Part shown: positions 18,206 to 27,673 of the stretch, piece after piece
How positions within the stretch are numbered: the first letter of the stretch is position 1
Layout of the letters: each line of letters starts with the position of its first letter
Assembly: GCA_037200445.1 (NCBI GenBank)
Contig: JBBCGH010000001.1
Location: 124,001-188,000, forward strand
DNA: 64,000 nucleotides
Origin: Alphaproteobacteria bacterium
GTDB taxonomy: Bacteria; Pseudomonadota; Alphaproteobacteria; Rhizobiales; Xanthobacteraceae
Reading direction: 5' to 3'
Notes under the pieces: generated by a model
What the model was told of the DNA's origin: nothing
Databases searched by the model: none
Seen by the model: the letters and a program-made list of their open reading frames with translations, nothing else
Translations under genes and position numbers: made by a program

Positions 18206-18406
18206 ATGCCCAAGTTGAAGACCAAGTCGGGCGCGAAAAAGCGCTTCAAAGTCACCGGCACCGGCAAGGTGATGTATGCCTCGGCGGGCAAACGCCACGG
18301 CATGATCAAGCGGACCAAGAAGCAGATCCGTCAGCTGCGCGGGACCGGCGTGATGTTCAAGACCGACGGCGAGCGCGTGAAGAAGTACTGGCTTCCGAAC
18401 GCATAA
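18206..18406 (+). CDS. rpmI: 50S ribosomal protein L35
   Basis: The 66-residue basic protein [20 protein letters not shown] with [18 protein letters not shown] is a full-length L35. It is a component of the large ribosomal subunit. AAAGGAGA sits seven bases upstream of the ATG. rplT follows after 45 bases. Its usual upstream partner infC lies 3.2 kb away behind a terminator. Confidence 0.97.
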   Translation: MPKLKTKSGAKKRFKVTGTGKVMYASAGKRHGMIKRTKKQIRQLRGTGVMFKTDGERVKKYWLPNA

Positions 18407-18451
18407 AATCCACCGAACCGCTCGCTCAACCGACATCACAGGAGATCAGCC

Positions 18452-18829
18452 ATGGCTCGCGTCAAACGGGGCGTCACGTCCCACGCCAAACACAAGAAAG
18501 TCCTCAAAGCCGCCAAGGGCTATTACGGCCGGCGCAAGAACACGATCCGCATCGCCAAGCAGGCGGTGGAGAAGGCCAACCAATATGCCTTCCGCGACCG
18601 CAAGCGGCGCAAGCGCACCTTCCGGGCGCTCTGGATCCAGCGCCTCAACGCCGCGGTGCGGCCCTTCGGTCTCACCTACAGCCGGTTTATCGACGGGCTC
18701 GCCAAGTCCGGCATCACGGTCGACCGCAAGGTGCTCTCCGATCTCGCGATCCGCGAGCCGGCCGCCTTCCAGGCGATCGTCGAGAAGGTCAAGGCCGCGC
18801 TGCCGCAGGAAACTGCAGCAGCGGCGTGA
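18452..18829 (+). CDS. rplT: 50S ribosomal protein L20
   Basis: The 125-residue protein begins [19 protein letters not shown] and includes [18 protein letters not shown] and [19 protein letters not shown], the conserved blocks of L20, which binds 23S rRNA early in assembly and often represses its own operon. AGGAG lies seven bases before the ATG. The C terminus is a short Ala-rich extension. Confidence 0.98.
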   Translation: MARVKRGVTSHAKHKKVLKAAKGYYGRRKNTIRIAKQAVEKANQYAFRDRKRRKRTFRALWIQRLNAAVRPFGLTYSRFIDGLAKSGITVDRKVLSDLAIREPAAFQAIVEKVKAALPQETAAAA

Positions 18830-18892
18830 CGGCTCCGGGATCGCTTCGGCAACATCCTCCCGTTTGAGGCGGTCCCTGCCACGAGGGCAGAG

Positions 18893-19399
18893 ATGATCGA
18901 CCCCGCCTATGTGCAGCGCATGGCGCGCTACAATCGCTGGCAGAACGCCAATCTCTATGGCGCCGCCGACACGCTCCTGGACGAGGAGCGGCGGCGCGAG
19001 CGCGGGGCGTTCTTCGGGTCCATCCACAAGACGCTGAGCCATCTGTTGTGGGCGGATCAGGTCTGGATGAGCCGCTTCACCGATGTGCAGCGGCCGCAGG
19101 CCGGCATTCCAGAGTCTGTGTCGCTCTATCCCGACTGGGAAGACTTGAAGCAGAGGCGCGTCACGTTCGACGAGACGATCGTCGGATGGGCGGAGAAGCT
19201 CGATTCGTTGTGGCTCAAGGATGACTTGACCTACTATTCGGGCGGGGTCGGCCGCAATATCACGGCGCCAAAGTGGGCGCTCCTCGCGCACATGTTCAAT
19301 CATCAGACACACCACCGCGGCCAGGTGCACTGCATGCTCACGCAGGCAGGCGGCAAGCCGCACACCACCGACCTGCCCGCGCTGCCGGAGTCCCCATGA
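18893..19399 (+). CDS. DinB family protein
   Basis: This 168-residue helical protein starts [18 protein letters not shown], has [14 protein letters not shown] around residue 45 and [15 protein letters not shown] near residue 142. The first histidine and the HxxxH pair are the three metal ligands of the DinB/YfiT four-helix fold. Members are damage-inducible or thiol transferases; the substrate is unknown. Its TGA overlaps the ATG of pheS (ATGA), so it is translationally linked to pheS, an unusual position inside the rplT-pheST string. Confidence 0.88.
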   Translation: MIDPAYVQRMARYNRWQNANLYGAADTLLDEERRRERGAFFGSIHKTLSHLLWADQVWMSRFTDVQRPQAGIPESVSLYPDWEDLKQRRVTFDETIVGWAEKLDSLWLKDDLTYYSGGVGRNITAPKWALLAHMFNHQTHHRGQVHCMLTQAGGKPHTTDLPALPESP

Positions 19400-20478
19400 G
19401 CGAGATCGCCGCACTCGAGCAGGAGATCGGCGGCGCGATCGCGTCCGCCTCCGACGAGAACGCGCTGGAAAGCGTGCGCGTCGCCGCGCTCGGCAAGAGC
19501 GGCTCGGTTTCGGCACTGTTGAAGACGCTGGGCAGCATGACGCCGGAGCAGCGGAAAGAACAAGGCCCGCTAATCAACGGGCTGAAGGATCGCGTCACCG
19601 CCGCGGTCGCCGAACGACGCAATGTGCTGGCGCGGGCCGCGCTCGACGCGCGGCTCAACACCGAGACCGTGGACGTGACATTGCCGGTGCGCGAGTCGCC
19701 GCCGGAGGCCGGGCGTATTCACCCGGTGAGCCAGGTGATGGAGGAGCTCACCGCCATCTTCGGCGACATGGGCTTCTCGGTCGCCGAAGGACCCGACATC
19801 GAGACGGACGATCTCAATTTCGGAAAGCTGAATTTCCCCGAAGGCCATCCGGCGCGCGAGATGCACGACACGTTCTACTTCAATCCGAAGGCTGACGGCT
19901 CGCGCATGCTTTTGCGCACGCACACCTCGCCGGTGCAGATCCGCACGATGCTGACGCAGAAGCCGCCGATCCGCATCATCGTGCCGGGCCGAACCTATCG
20001 CTCGGATTCGGACCAGACGCACACGCCGATGTTCCATCAGGTCGAGGGGCTCGTCATCGACAAGGGCTCGCACCTCGGCCACATGAAGTGGATTTTGCGC
20101 GAGTTCTGCAAGGCGTTCTTCGAGGTCGACGACGTGAAGATGCGCTTCCGTCCGTCGTTCTTCCCGTTCACCGAGCCGTCGCTCGAAGTCGACATCCAGT
20201 GCCGCAAGACCAAGGACGAGGTGCGCTTCGGCGAAGGCGAGGACTGGATGGAGATCCTCGGCTGCGGGATGGTGCACCCGAACGTGCTGCGCAACTGCGG
20301 GCTCGATCCCGACGAATACCAGGGCTTCGCCTGGGGGATGGGCATCGACCGCATCGCGATGCTGAAATACGGCATCGCCGATTTGCGCGCGATGTTCGAC
20401 GCCGACGTGCGCTGGCTCTCGCACTACGGCTTCCGCTCGCTCGACCTGCCGACCCTGGCGGGAGGGTTGAGCGTATGA
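19396..20478 (+). CDS. pheS: Phenylalanine--tRNA ligase alpha subunit
   Basis: The 360-residue protein has an N-terminal coiled-coil ([17 protein letters not shown]), then the class II catalytic core: [19 protein letters not shown] (motif 2), [19 protein letters not shown] and [18 protein letters not shown] (motif 3). With PheT it charges tRNA-Phe in the cytoplasm. The ATG at 19396 overlaps the upstream DinB stop. Its own TGA overlaps an ATG that opens the DUF559 reading frame, instead of being followed directly by pheT. Confidence 0.98.
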   Translation: MSEIAALEQEIGGAIASASDENALESVRVAALGKSGSVSALLKTLGSMTPEQRKEQGPLINGLKDRVTAAVAERRNVLARAALDARLNTETVDVTLPVRESPPEAGRIHPVSQVMEELTAIFGDMGFSVAEGPDIETDDLNFGKLNFPEGHPAREMHDTFYFNPKADGSRMLLRTHTSPVQIRTMLTQKPPIRIIVPGRTYRSDSDQTHTPMFHQVEGLVIDKGSHLGHMKWILREFCKAFFEVDDVKMRFRPSFFPFTEPSLEVDIQCRKTKDEVRFGEGEDWMEILGCGMVHPNVLRNCGLDPDEYQGFAWGMGIDRIAMLKYGIADLRAMFDADVRWLSHYGFRSLDLPTLAGGLSV

Positions 20479-21062
20479 GGAGCCACGAAGCTCAGCGATC
20501 ATCGACGCCGCGCAGGAACGTCGTGCGTTTGCCTGAGGCCGCGCCGCATACTCCCCCTCCCCCGCTTGCGGGGGACGGTAGGGAGGGGGCTTCGCGCCAC
20601 ACACTCGAATGGCGCGTGAAGCCGAAAATGCGGACCCGCGCGCGTGCGCTTCGGCAAGACCTGACGACGGCCGAACGAGCAATCTGGTACGGGTTGCGCG
20701 CGCATCGGCTGGAAGGCGCTGGTTTCCGCAGACAGACGCCGATCGGGCCGTACATCGTCGATTTCGTCTCGCATACGACGAAGCTGATCATCGAGATCGA
20801 CGGCGGGCAGCATTTCGATGCTGCGGGCGAGGCGCAAGACAAGCGGCGAGATGTTTTTCTCGCCCGCAAGGGATTTCGCGTTCTTCGATTCAGCAATCAC
20901 GACGTCATGACGAACCGCGTTGGCGTGTTGGAAGCGATCGCTGCAGCAGTGCGTGAGGCACGCGCCCCCTCCCTACCCTCCCCCGCAAGCGGGGGAGGGG
21001 GAGCGCGGGGCTCTGGCGGAGTGTCCAATGGCACTGGCAGCGCTGGTGGAGCGCAGCCATGA
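20475..21062 (+). CDS. DUF559 endonuclease-domain protein inserted between pheS and pheT
   Basis: The 195-residue reading frame has the Vsr-like/PD-(D/E)xK domain from about residue 52: [19 protein letters not shown], then D96 in YIVDF, E107 and D109 in IIEIDGGQH. The domain is predicted to be a nuclease; no substrate is known. The first 47 residues and last 40 are low-complexity translations of flanking inverted repeats, so the functional start may be GTG 20616 or ATG 20628. The frame opens at an ATGA overlapping the pheS stop and closes with a TGA overlapping the pheT start, so ribosomes could pass through all three genes. This suggests a captured mobile cassette. Confidence 0.8.
   Translation: MRSHEAQRSSTPRRNVVRLPEAAPHTPPPPLAGDGREGASRHTLEWRVKPKMRTRARALRQDLTTAERAIWYGLRAHRLEGAGFRRQTPIGPYIVDFVSHTTKLIIEIDGGQHFDAAGEAQDKRRDVFLARKGFRVLRFSNHDVMTNRVGVLEAIAAAVREARAPSLPSPASGGGGARGSGGVSNGTGSAGGAQP
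20551..20590. repeat. Left 40-bp inverted repeat of the DUF559 cassette
   Basis: This 40-base stretch starts CTCCCCCTCCCCCGC and ends GGTAGGGAGGGGGC, with an inner palindrome CCCCCGC-TT-GCGGGGG. It matches the reverse complement of 20964-21003 at 39 of 40 positions. It is a REP-like C-rich palindrome lying upstream of the conserved DUF559 domain. Confidence 0.9.
20964..21003. repeat. Right 40-bp inverted repeat of the DUF559 cassette
   Basis: It is the inverted partner of 20551-20590 (one mismatch in 40). The two copies bound a 453-bp unit that contains the complete endonuclease domain. No clear target-site duplication was seen outside the repeats. Confidence 0.9.
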
Positions 21063-23464
21063 AATTCACCCTCTCCTGGCTGAAAGAGCACCTTCAGACC
21101 GACGAGCCGCTCGACACGCTCGCCGTCAAGCTCACCATGGTCGGTCTCGAGGTCGAAAACATCGAAGACAAGACGAAGGCGCTTAGCGCCTTCGTCATCG
21201 CGCGGGTGATCGAGGCGAAGCAGCATCCGAACGCCGACCGGTTGCGCGTCTGTATCGTGGACACCGGCGCAGGCGATCCGATCCAGGTCGTGTGCGGCGC
21301 GCCGAATGCGCGCACCGGCATGAAGGGCGTGTTCTCCCCGCCCGGCACCTACATTCCGGGCAAGAAGATCACGCTCGGCGTCGGCACCATCCGCGGCGTC
21401 GAGAGCCGCGGCATGCTGGTGTCGGAAGCCGAGATGGAATTGTCCGACGACCACGAGGGCATCATCGACCTGCCCGACGATGCGCCGGTCGGTACGCCTT
21501 ACGCCGCATGGGCCGGCCTCGACGATCCCGTGATCGAGATCAACCTCACCCCCAATCGCCCGGATTGCACCGGCGTGCATGGCATCGCGCGCGATTTGGC
21601 CGCGGCCGACATGGGAAAGTTCGTCGACCCGGCGCCGAAGCCCGTGAAGGGCGCGTTCCCGTGTCCGGTCGCAGTGAAGATCGAGAACCCGGAGCTGTGC
21701 CCCGGCTTTGCGCTACGCCTGGTGCGCGGCGTGAAAAATGGCCCCTCGCCCGAATGGCTGCAGAAGCGGCTGATCGCGATCGGCCTGCGGCCCATCAATG
21801 CGCTGGTCGATATCACCAACTTCATGACCTTCGACCGCGGACGGCCGTTGCACGTATTCGACGCCGCGAAGGTCAACGGCAATCTGACCGTCCGGCGCGG
21901 CCGCAAGGGGGAGAGCCTGCTCGCGCTCGACGGACGCACCTATCAGCTCGACGAGTCGGTCTGCGTCATCGCCGACGAGAAGGGCGTGGAATCGCTCTCC
22001 GGCATCATGGGTGGCGAAGAAACCGGCTGCTCGGTCGAGACGACAGACGTGCTGATCGAATCGGCGCTGTGGTCACCGCTCAACATCGCGCAGACCGGGC
22101 GCAAGCTTTCCATCAATTCGGACGCGCGCTACCGCTTCGAGCGTGGCGTCGATCCGAACTTCATGGTGCCGGGCCTCGAACAGGCGACCCAGATGGTGCT
22201 CGATTTCTGCGGCGGCACGCCGTCGGAGATCATCGTTGCCGGATCGGCGCATGCCGAGGACCGCGTCATCGAATTTCCGGTCGCCGAGGTGAAGCGCCTG
22301 TCCGGTCTCGACGTACCGCTCGCCGAAATGAAGCGCATCCTGGAGAAGCTCGGCTTCTTCATGGCCGGTTCGGGCGAGACCGTGAAGGTCGCGATCCCAT
22401 CGTGGCGCATGGACGTGGAAGGCAAGGCCGACATCGTCGAGGAGGTCGTGCGCATCGTCGGCGTCGACAAGGTGCCGCTGACGCCGTTCGAGCGCGGCGA
22501 GGACGCCCGCAAACCGATCCTGACACCGCTCCAGCTGCGCAACCGCCGCGCCAAGCGCGCGCTGGCGAGCCGCGCCATGATCGAGGCCGTGACGTGGTCG
22601 TTCATCGGCAAACAGCAGGCCGAGCTGTTCGGCGGGGGGCAGGCGGAGCTGGCCCTCGCCAATCCGATCGCGGCTGACTTGTCCGACATGCGGCCGAGCC
22701 TCATTCCGGGCCTCGTCACCAGCGCCCAGAAGAATGCGGATCGCGGGTTCGCCGACGTCGCGCTGTTCGAGGTCGGCCAGGTGTTCCGGGGCGACCAGCC
22801 GGAGGATCAGCTCACCGCTGCCTCCGGCGTGCGCCGCGCGCGGGCGCGTCCCGAGGGCGCGGGCCGCCACTGGCACATCGACGGCGAAGCAGACGTGTTC
22901 GACGTGAAGGCCGACGCGCTCGCCGTGCTGGTTGCGGCCGGCGCGCCGCCGCAGGCGCTGCAGGTGGTACCGGGCGGGCCGAACTGGCTGCATCCGGGCC
23001 GATCGGGCACGATCCAGATCGGGCCGCAGAGTGTGCTCGGCTATTTCGGCGAGTTGCATCCGCGTGCGCTGGAAGCGCTCGATGCCGAAGGCCCGCTGAT
23101 GGTCTTCGAAGTGATCCTCGAGCGCATCCCCGAGCCGAAGGCGCGCCCAACCCGCGCCAAGCCGCAGATCGAGTTGTCGTCGTTCCAGCCGGTGACGCGC
23201 GACTTCGCTTTCGTGGTCGAGCGCGCCGTGAAGGCCGGCGACCTGGTGCGCGCCGCGCAGAACGTCGACCGCAAGCTGATCACCAGCGTGATCGTGTTCG
23301 ACCTCTATGAGGGCAAAGGCATCGATCCAGGCAAGAAATCGATCGCAATCGCCGTCACGCTGCAACCGCGCGACAAGACCATGACCGACGAGGAGATCGA
23401 CGCGGTCGCGGCGAAGATCGTCGCAGAGGTGTCACGCCGCACGGGTGGCGTGCTGCGGGGTTAG
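21059..23464 (+). CDS. pheT: Phenylalanine--tRNA ligase beta subunit
   Basis: The 801-residue protein has the N-terminal tRNA-binding EMAP-like domain ([20 protein letters not shown]), B3/B4 editing region, B5 domain, the core with [10 protein letters not shown], and a C-terminal anticodon-binding FDX-ACB domain ([16 protein letters not shown]). Length is normal. It pairs with PheS as an alpha2-beta2 synthetase. The ATG at 21059 overlaps the stop of the DUF559 frame and has GGAG upstream. Its last 33 bases overlap the 3' end of the convergent Dph6-like gene. Confidence 0.98.
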   Translation: MKFTLSWLKEHLQTDEPLDTLAVKLTMVGLEVENIEDKTKALSAFVIARVIEAKQHPNADRLRVCIVDTGAGDPIQVVCGAPNARTGMKGVFSPPGTYIPGKKITLGVGTIRGVESRGMLVSEAEMELSDDHEGIIDLPDDAPVGTPYAAWAGLDDPVIEINLTPNRPDCTGVHGIARDLAAADMGKFVDPAPKPVKGAFPCPVAVKIENPELCPGFALRLVRGVKNGPSPEWLQKRLIAIGLRPINALVDITNFMTFDRGRPLHVFDAAKVNGNLTVRRGRKGESLLALDGRTYQLDESVCVIADEKGVESLSGIMGGEETGCSVETTDVLIESALWSPLNIAQTGRKLSINSDARYRFERGVDPNFMVPGLEQATQMVLDFCGGTPSEIIVAGSAHAEDRVIEFPVAEVKRLSGLDVPLAEMKRILEKLGFFMAGSGETVKVAIPSWRMDVEGKADIVEEVVRIVGVDKVPLTPFERGEDARKPILTPLQLRNRRAKRALASRAMIEAVTWSFIGKQQAELFGGGQAELALANPIAADLSDMRPSLIPGLVTSAQKNADRGFADVALFEVGQVFRGDQPEDQLTAASGVRRARARPEGAGRHWHIDGEADVFDVKADALAVLVAAGAPPQALQVVPGGPNWLHPGRSGTIQIGPQSVLGYFGELHPRALEALDAEGPLMVFEVILERIPEPKARPTRAKPQIELSSFQPVTRDFAFVVERAVKAGDLVRAAQNVDRKLITSVIVFDLYEGKGIDPGKKSIAIAVTLQPRDKTMTDEEIDAVAAKIVAEVSRRTGGVLRG

Positions 23465-24130
23465 GTCCGTGTAGGCGAACCCGTCGCGCTCGATCGTCTC
23501 GCCGACCGCGATGTCGATGCGCCGGTCGAACATCGGCCCCGCCACCACGCACGAGTGAAACTCGCCCTTCTCGCCGCATGGGTCGGCACCCGCGGGCAAG
23601 TCCGCGAGCAGCGCTTCGTCAAAGCGCCGCCCGGCAAACGACTTCGGCAACTGCTTGAGAGCGACGCACACGAGATAGGTCTCGACGCCCGCCGCGATCA
23701 TCTCGCGCGCCAGCGTGTCGGTTGGGCGCAGCCACAACGGAAACAGCGGCGTGATGCCGGTGCCGGCAAGTTTCTGTTCGCGATAGGCGCGTACGTCTTC
23801 CAGAAACAGGTCGCCAAAGATCACGTGGCTGACGCCGTCGCGTTTCGCAGCATTCAGCGCCGCCGCCATGCGCGCCTCGTAGACCTCGTTGGGACACGGA
23901 TACGGGATCGGCACGATCACGGACGGCAGCCCAATTGCTTCATGCTGCGCGCGCAAGATCTCCTCGCGCACGCCATGCATGCTGACGCGCGCGAACGTCT
24001 CGGTGACGGTCGTGAGCGCGCCGACCACATCGTAGCCGCCCGCGCGACGCACCTCGTGCAGCGCCCAAGCCGAGTCCTTGCCGCTCGACCACGCAATGAG
24101 AGCCTTTGGTTTTGTCACCGCACGCTCCAC
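23432..24130 (-). CDS. Diphthine--ammonia ligase-like ATP-binding protein
   Basis: The 232-residue protein has the PP-loop ATPase motif [11 protein letters not shown] at residues 14-24 and the family segments HGVREEIL and [15 protein letters not shown] that define the MJ0570/Dph6 group. In eukaryotes Dph6 amidates diphthine on EF2; bacteria lack diphthamide, so the bacterial substrate is unknown. GTG at 24118 is an alternative start that would begin [13 protein letters not shown]. It overlaps pheT by 33 bases tail to tail. Confidence 0.8.
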   Translation of the reverse strand: MERAVTKPKALIAWSSGKDSAWALHEVRRAGGYDVVGALTTVTETFARVSMHGVREEILRAQHEAIGLPSVIVPIPYPCPNEVYEARMAAALNAAKRDGVSHVIFGDLFLEDVRAYREQKLAGTGITPLFPLWLRPTDTLAREMIAAGVETYLVCVALKQLPKSFAGRRFDEALLADLPAGADPCGEKGEFHSCVVAGPMFDRRIDIAVGETIERDGFAYTDLTPQHATRAA

Positions 24131-24142
24131 ATACTCGGTGCG

Positions 24143-24256
24143 CTCCCTCCCCCCTTGAGGGGGAGGGTTGGGGAGGGGGGCCGGAATGTTGTGCGACGAC
24201 AGCGCACAAACGCAGGACCCCCACCCCTAACCCCTTCCCGCAAGGGGGAGGGGAAC
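24143..24256. repeat. Inverted doublet of C-rich REP palindromes
   Basis: Two C-rich palindromic units, 24143-24181 and 24217-24256, face each other around a 35-base centre that itself contains a perfect 7-bp hairpin (TTGTGCG/CGCACAA). Unit sequence (CTCCC...CTTG...GGGAG) is related to the repeats that flank the DUF559 cassette but is diverged. The doublet lies between two minus-strand genes and resembles bacterial BIMEs. Confidence 0.75.
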
Positions 24257-24290
24257 GGAGAGGCCAGCGCGTCCCTCACGATTGCTTGCA

Positions 24291-25640
24291 TCATCTTCGA
24301 CGTGCCGGCGCGCTCGGCGCGCCGACCCACAGCCGCAGCGCCGCATCGGCCGCCCGCTCGCCCGACTCCCAGGCGCCGCCGACCGTACCCCACAGCGTCT
24401 CGTGCACGGCTTCGCCGGCGAAGAACAGGCGATCGCGCACCGGCTCCATCAGCACCCGGCGCCCCGGTTGTCCGCCCGGCGCTGCCGCCGAGAACGCGCC
24501 GAGCACGAACGGGTCGCGGCTCCACGCCGTCGTCGCCGTCCTTCCGACCGCCTTCTTGATGTCCGCGCCGTAGAGATCGGCAAGCCAGCCGGTCGCAAAA
24601 TCCACCATCGCGGCCTGACCCTGGCGGGCAAGCTCGGCGCCGAACTTGCCGGCGACCTCCACCATGCAGAGCGGCGTGCCCGAGACATTCGCGAGCAATG
24701 CGGCGGTACGCGTGCCGGACGACTTTTCCAGGACCAGATCGTCGTTCTGCAATTGCAGCGGATTGCCCTTCAGCTCGAGCGCGATGTGGTCGTAGGAGCC
24801 AAGCGAGAGCCGGGTGATGGCGTCGCGGTGACGCGGCGGGAGCGCCGGATCGAACCTGATCTTGTCGGTGCCCAGCACGCCGGTCGAGACCGTGACGATC
24901 GCGGCGCGCGCGATGATGCGGCCGCGCGTCGTTTCGATCTCGACCGAATTGCGTGTCGAGAGCACGCGCTGCACCCCGACATTGAGTTGCACCGGCAGAT
25001 CACTCGCGAGCTTCGCGAGCAGCGCGCCGAACCCTTGCCGGCAAAACGCATCGACGTCGCGTTCAAGCGAGCGCGCGAAATCCATCGCGGAGACGTCCTC
25101 GAGCCCCTTGCTGCAAGCGAACGGACCGAGCGCGAATTCCACCGCCGGCCGCCAGTCGCCGAGATCCTTGGGGAGCGCCTGCATGCAGGCAACATCGGCC
25201 TTGCCGCGCGCCGCCTCCTGGATCGCGCGGTTCGCGCGCACCAGCGTTGCGAGATAGTCCTCCATCTCGCCTTCGCGCGCATTGCGCTTGCCGATGCGCA
25301 GCTTCTGCCCCGGCGGCGCCGGATAGATCTCGATACCGCTGCGCGCCGCAAGGCGCGCCACCGGATTGATATCCGGCAGGTGCACCCAATGCGCGCCGCG
25401 GTCGAACGGCACGCCGAAGGCCGCATTGTCGGTGACGCAGCGGCCGCCCGCATGATCGCTCGCCTCGATCAGCGCAAAGCGCCGGCCCGCCGCCGCGATC
25501 TTGCGGGCCGCAGCGATCCCCGCCGCGCCCGCACCGACGATCACCACATCGGTATCGCCCGAGGCCGAGGGCGCACCGAGCGCCGGTGCTGCCGCAAGGG
25601 CGGCTCCGCCCGCGATGAAATTTCGCCGACTGACGAACAT
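24291..25640 (-). CDS. Tat-exported FAD-dependent amine oxidase-type oxidoreductase
   Basis: The 449-residue protein begins MFVSRRNFIAGGAALAAAPA, a Tat signal (SRRNF), followed by DVVIVGAGAAGIAAARKIA (FAD-binding) and HAGGRCVTDN (GG doublet), and ends with RDRLFFAGEAVHETLWGTVGGAWESGERAA, the C-terminal FAD motif of flavin monoamine oxidases. It is predicted to fold with FAD in the cytoplasm and be exported, oxidising an amine in the periplasm. Substrate unknown. The ATG at 25638-25640 is chosen to begin the Tat signal; two upstream in-frame ATGs are possible. Confidence 0.85.
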   Translation of the reverse strand: MFVSRRNFIAGGAALAAAPALGAPSASGDTDVVIVGAGAAGIAAARKIAAAGRRFALIEASDHAGGRCVTDNAAFGVPFDRGAHWVHLPDINPVARLAARSGIEIYPAPPGQKLRIGKRNAREGEMEDYLATLVRANRAIQEAARGKADVACMQALPKDLGDWRPAVEFALGPFACSKGLEDVSAMDFARSLERDVDAFCRQGFGALLAKLASDLPVQLNVGVQRVLSTRNSVEIETTRGRIIARAAIVTVSTGVLGTDKIRFDPALPPRHRDAITRLSLGSYDHIALELKGNPLQLQNDDLVLEKSSGTRTAALLANVSGTPLCMVEVAGKFGAELARQGQAAMVDFATGWLADLYGADIKKAVGRTATTAWSRDPFVLGAFSAAAPGGQPGRRVLMEPVRDRLFFAGEAVHETLWGTVGGAWESGERAADAALRLWVGAPSAPARRR

Positions 25641-25808
25641 GGTTTCCAGATTGTTTCCGCGCGGCGACATTGCCTGATCAATCAACATCTCGCAATTGCG
25701 TCGCCACGCTTCATTCACCGCGTGCATGAACCGAAACGCAAGGGCTCTTTGCTAACGTCACCCAAACCAAGACGACGAGGCCAAACCTCGCGCGTGACGG
25801 GGAAACGC

Positions 25809-26654
25809 ATGGGTCACGTGCTCGACCGCTTCGGGCAGATGCTCGCCCGGTACCTGGAGAAGCCCGTTTCGGGCTATGAGCCGTTCACGCCGAGCGATCC
25901 GAACGCGTTGGCGGCCTCGCTCCGCCCCGGCGACGTGCTGCTGGTCGAGGGCAACAACCAGATCTCCGGCGTCATCAAATATCTGACCCAGTCGACCTGG
26001 TCGCATGCAGCGCTCTATGTCGGTCCGCTCGACAATCGCGCCAGCGAGGGGGAGCCTCACGCCCTGATCGAGGCGGAACTCGGAATCGGCGTCGATTCCG
26101 CGCCGCTCTCGAAGTACACCAAGTTCCATACGCGCGTGTGCCGCCCAATCGGGCTGACCGAAGACGACTGCCGCAGGGTGTGCGCCTACGCGGTCGAGCG
26201 CATCGGGCTCGCCTACGATCTCAAGAACATCACCGACCTGATGCGCTACCTGATGCCGATGCCGGTGCCCCAGCGCTGGCGGCGCCGCGCGCTCGCGCTC
26301 GGCTCGGGCGATCCGACCCGCATCATCTGCTCGGCGCTGATCGCGCAGGCCTTCGAGTCGGTGCGCTACCCGATCCTGCCGAAGGTCACGAAAACCGAAA
26401 GCCGCGCGGCACGGCGCGAGCTCCTCGAAATCCGCCACCACTCGCTCTATGCGCCGCGCGATTTTGATATTTCGCCCTATTTCGCGGTGGTGAAGCCGAC
26501 CATCGAGAACGGCTTCGAGTACAAGAAGCTGCACTGGGCCGACCTGCCACTGCCGCCCGAGGGAGAGACCGTGCCGACGGTCGAGGCCGGCGACGCGACG
26601 CTCGCGCCCCTCTTCCCGGTGCGCCGGCGGCGCCGCGCGATTACCTGGTCCTGA
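25809..26654 (+). CDS. YiiX/YebB-like permuted NlpC/P60 cysteine hydrolase
   Basis: The 281-residue protein has LRPGDVLLVEG, STWSHAALYVG (candidate catalytic His) and RIICSALIAQAFES (candidate catalytic Cys), the order expected of the circularly permuted papain-like NlpC/P60 group. Such proteins may be peptidases, amidases or acyltransferases acting on lipids or cell wall. There is no signal peptide. GGGGAAA lies upstream of the ATG at 25809. It diverges from the amine oxidase gene (about 170 bases between starts). Confidence 0.82.
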   Translation: MGHVLDRFGQMLARYLEKPVSGYEPFTPSDPNALAASLRPGDVLLVEGNNQISGVIKYLTQSTWSHAALYVGPLDNRASEGEPHALIEAELGIGVDSAPLSKYTKFHTRVCRPIGLTEDDCRRVCAYAVERIGLAYDLKNITDLMRYLMPMPVPQRWRRRALALGSGDPTRIICSALIAQAFESVRYPILPKVTKTESRAARRELLEIRHHSLYAPRDFDISPYFAVVKPTIENGFEYKKLHWADLPLPPEGETVPTVEAGDATLAPLFPVRRRRRAITWS

Positions 26655-26659
26655 CTCCG

Positions 26660-26795
26660 TCGTCGTCCCCGCGAAGGCGGGGCTCACCGAACACGACGCC
26701 GTCATCATCCGCGAAAGCGGATGATCCAGTATTCATCGATCGTGCGTTCCAAGCTCCGGCGGCGTTTACTGGGTCCCCGCCTTCGCGGGGACGAC
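26660..26795. repeat. Cluster of three GTCCCCGC-type palindromic repeats
   Basis: Three palindromic units occur: CGTCCCCGCGAAGGCGGGG near 26661, CATCATCCGCGAAAGCGGATG near 26702 and GTCCCCGCCTTCGCGGGGAC near 26772. They are variants of the common alphaproteobacterial repeat with stem CCCCGC and loop GAAAG/CTTTC. They occupy the gap before the EI24 gene; a related pair follows that gene. Confidence 0.75.
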
Positions 26796-26834
26796 GCACT
26801 TGCTCCTGTCGCGCATCCCAACTACCTCTGCGCC

Positions 26835-27563
26835 ATGTTCTCCGACGCCTCCAAAGCCCTCGCACAGATGTTCACGCCGTCGTTTCGCACGGTGCTGCTG
26901 AAATCCGTCGGCCTCGCGATCTTGCTTCTGATCATGCTCGGCATCGGATTGGAGCGGATATTCGCCTGGCTCTCCGCGGAAGGCGCCGGCTATCTGGAAG
27001 GGGTCACGGGGGCCGGCTGGCACACGCCGCTGCAGGTACTACTCTGGATCGCGACGGTGACGCTGGGCATCGGACTGTTCGCGGGTGCGATCTTCGTCAT
27101 GCCGGCGGTGACGGCGTTCGTCGCGAGCTTCTTCTCCGATGAGATCGCCGCCGAAGTGGAGCATGCGTACTATCCGGCCGATCCACCCGGCGTGCCTGTG
27201 CCACTCTGGACCGCGACCCTGCAGGGTATCAGGACCGCGCTGCTGGCGTTGCTGGTCTATCTGATCGCGGTGCCGTTCCTGCTGTTCGCGGGAATCGGCT
27301 TCCTGATCTTCTTCGTGGCAAACACGTTTCTGCTCGGACGCGAATATTTCCTGCTCGCCGCGATGCGCTTTCACTCCGTCGAGGAGGCGAAGCGCCTGCG
27401 CACGATGCACCACGGCACCGTGATGCTGGCCGGCGCCTTCATCGCGGCGTTCGTATCGATCCCGATCGTGAACCTCGCCACGCCGCTGTTCGGCATGGCG
27501 CTCATGACCCACGTGCACAAGCGGATTGCGGGACCGAAGCGAGAACTGATCACGCACACCTGA
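26835..27563 (+). CDS. EI24 domain-containing membrane protein (CysZ-like fold)
   Basis: This 242-residue protein has four or more hydrophobic helices (about residues 20-40, 65-95, 130-165 and 195-225) and the EI24/CysZ-type start SKALAQMFTPSFRTVLLKSV. Distant relatives transport sulfate (CysZ), but no cys genes are nearby, so the substrate is open. It is bracketed on both sides by palindromic repeats. The ATG at 26835 is chosen since the frame before it translates repeat sequence. Confidence 0.8.
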   Translation: MFSDASKALAQMFTPSFRTVLLKSVGLAILLLIMLGIGLERIFAWLSAEGAGYLEGVTGAGWHTPLQVLLWIATVTLGIGLFAGAIFVMPAVTAFVASFFSDEIAAEVEHAYYPADPPGVPVPLWTATLQGIRTALLALLVYLIAVPFLLFAGIGFLIFFVANTFLLGREYFLLAAMRFHSVEEAKRLRTMHHGTVMLAGAFIAAFVSIPIVNLATPLFGMALMTHVHKRIAGPKRELITHT

Positions 27564-27565
27564 CT

Positions 27566-27668
27566 TGTCATCCCGGGCGACCAAAGGGAGACCCGGGATC
27601 CATCGACCCCCAAAACGCTGACCTGCATTTCGTTGCACGATGGATCCCCGCTTTCGCGGGGATGACAG
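27566..27668. repeat. GTCATCCC/GGGATGAC palindromic repeat pair
   Basis: A unit at 27566-27604 (TCATCCCGGG...CCCGGGATCCATCG) and one at 27641-27668 (TGGATCCCCGC-TTTC-GCGGGGATGACA) lie between two convergent genes. They may jointly end transcription from both sides. Same family as the repeats at 26660-26795. Confidence 0.75.
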
Positions 27669-27673
27669 CGGAG

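Noticed and set aside
20551-21003. Cassette considered as an ordinary insertion sequence or MITE with transposase.
   Set aside because: No transposase is encoded and no target duplication was seen; the only protein is a DUF559 endonuclease.
24282-25808. Upstream extension of the YiiX-like gene opposite the amine oxidase.
   Set aside because: Antisense to a well-supported gene; the YiiX family begins at 25809 with a ribosome site.
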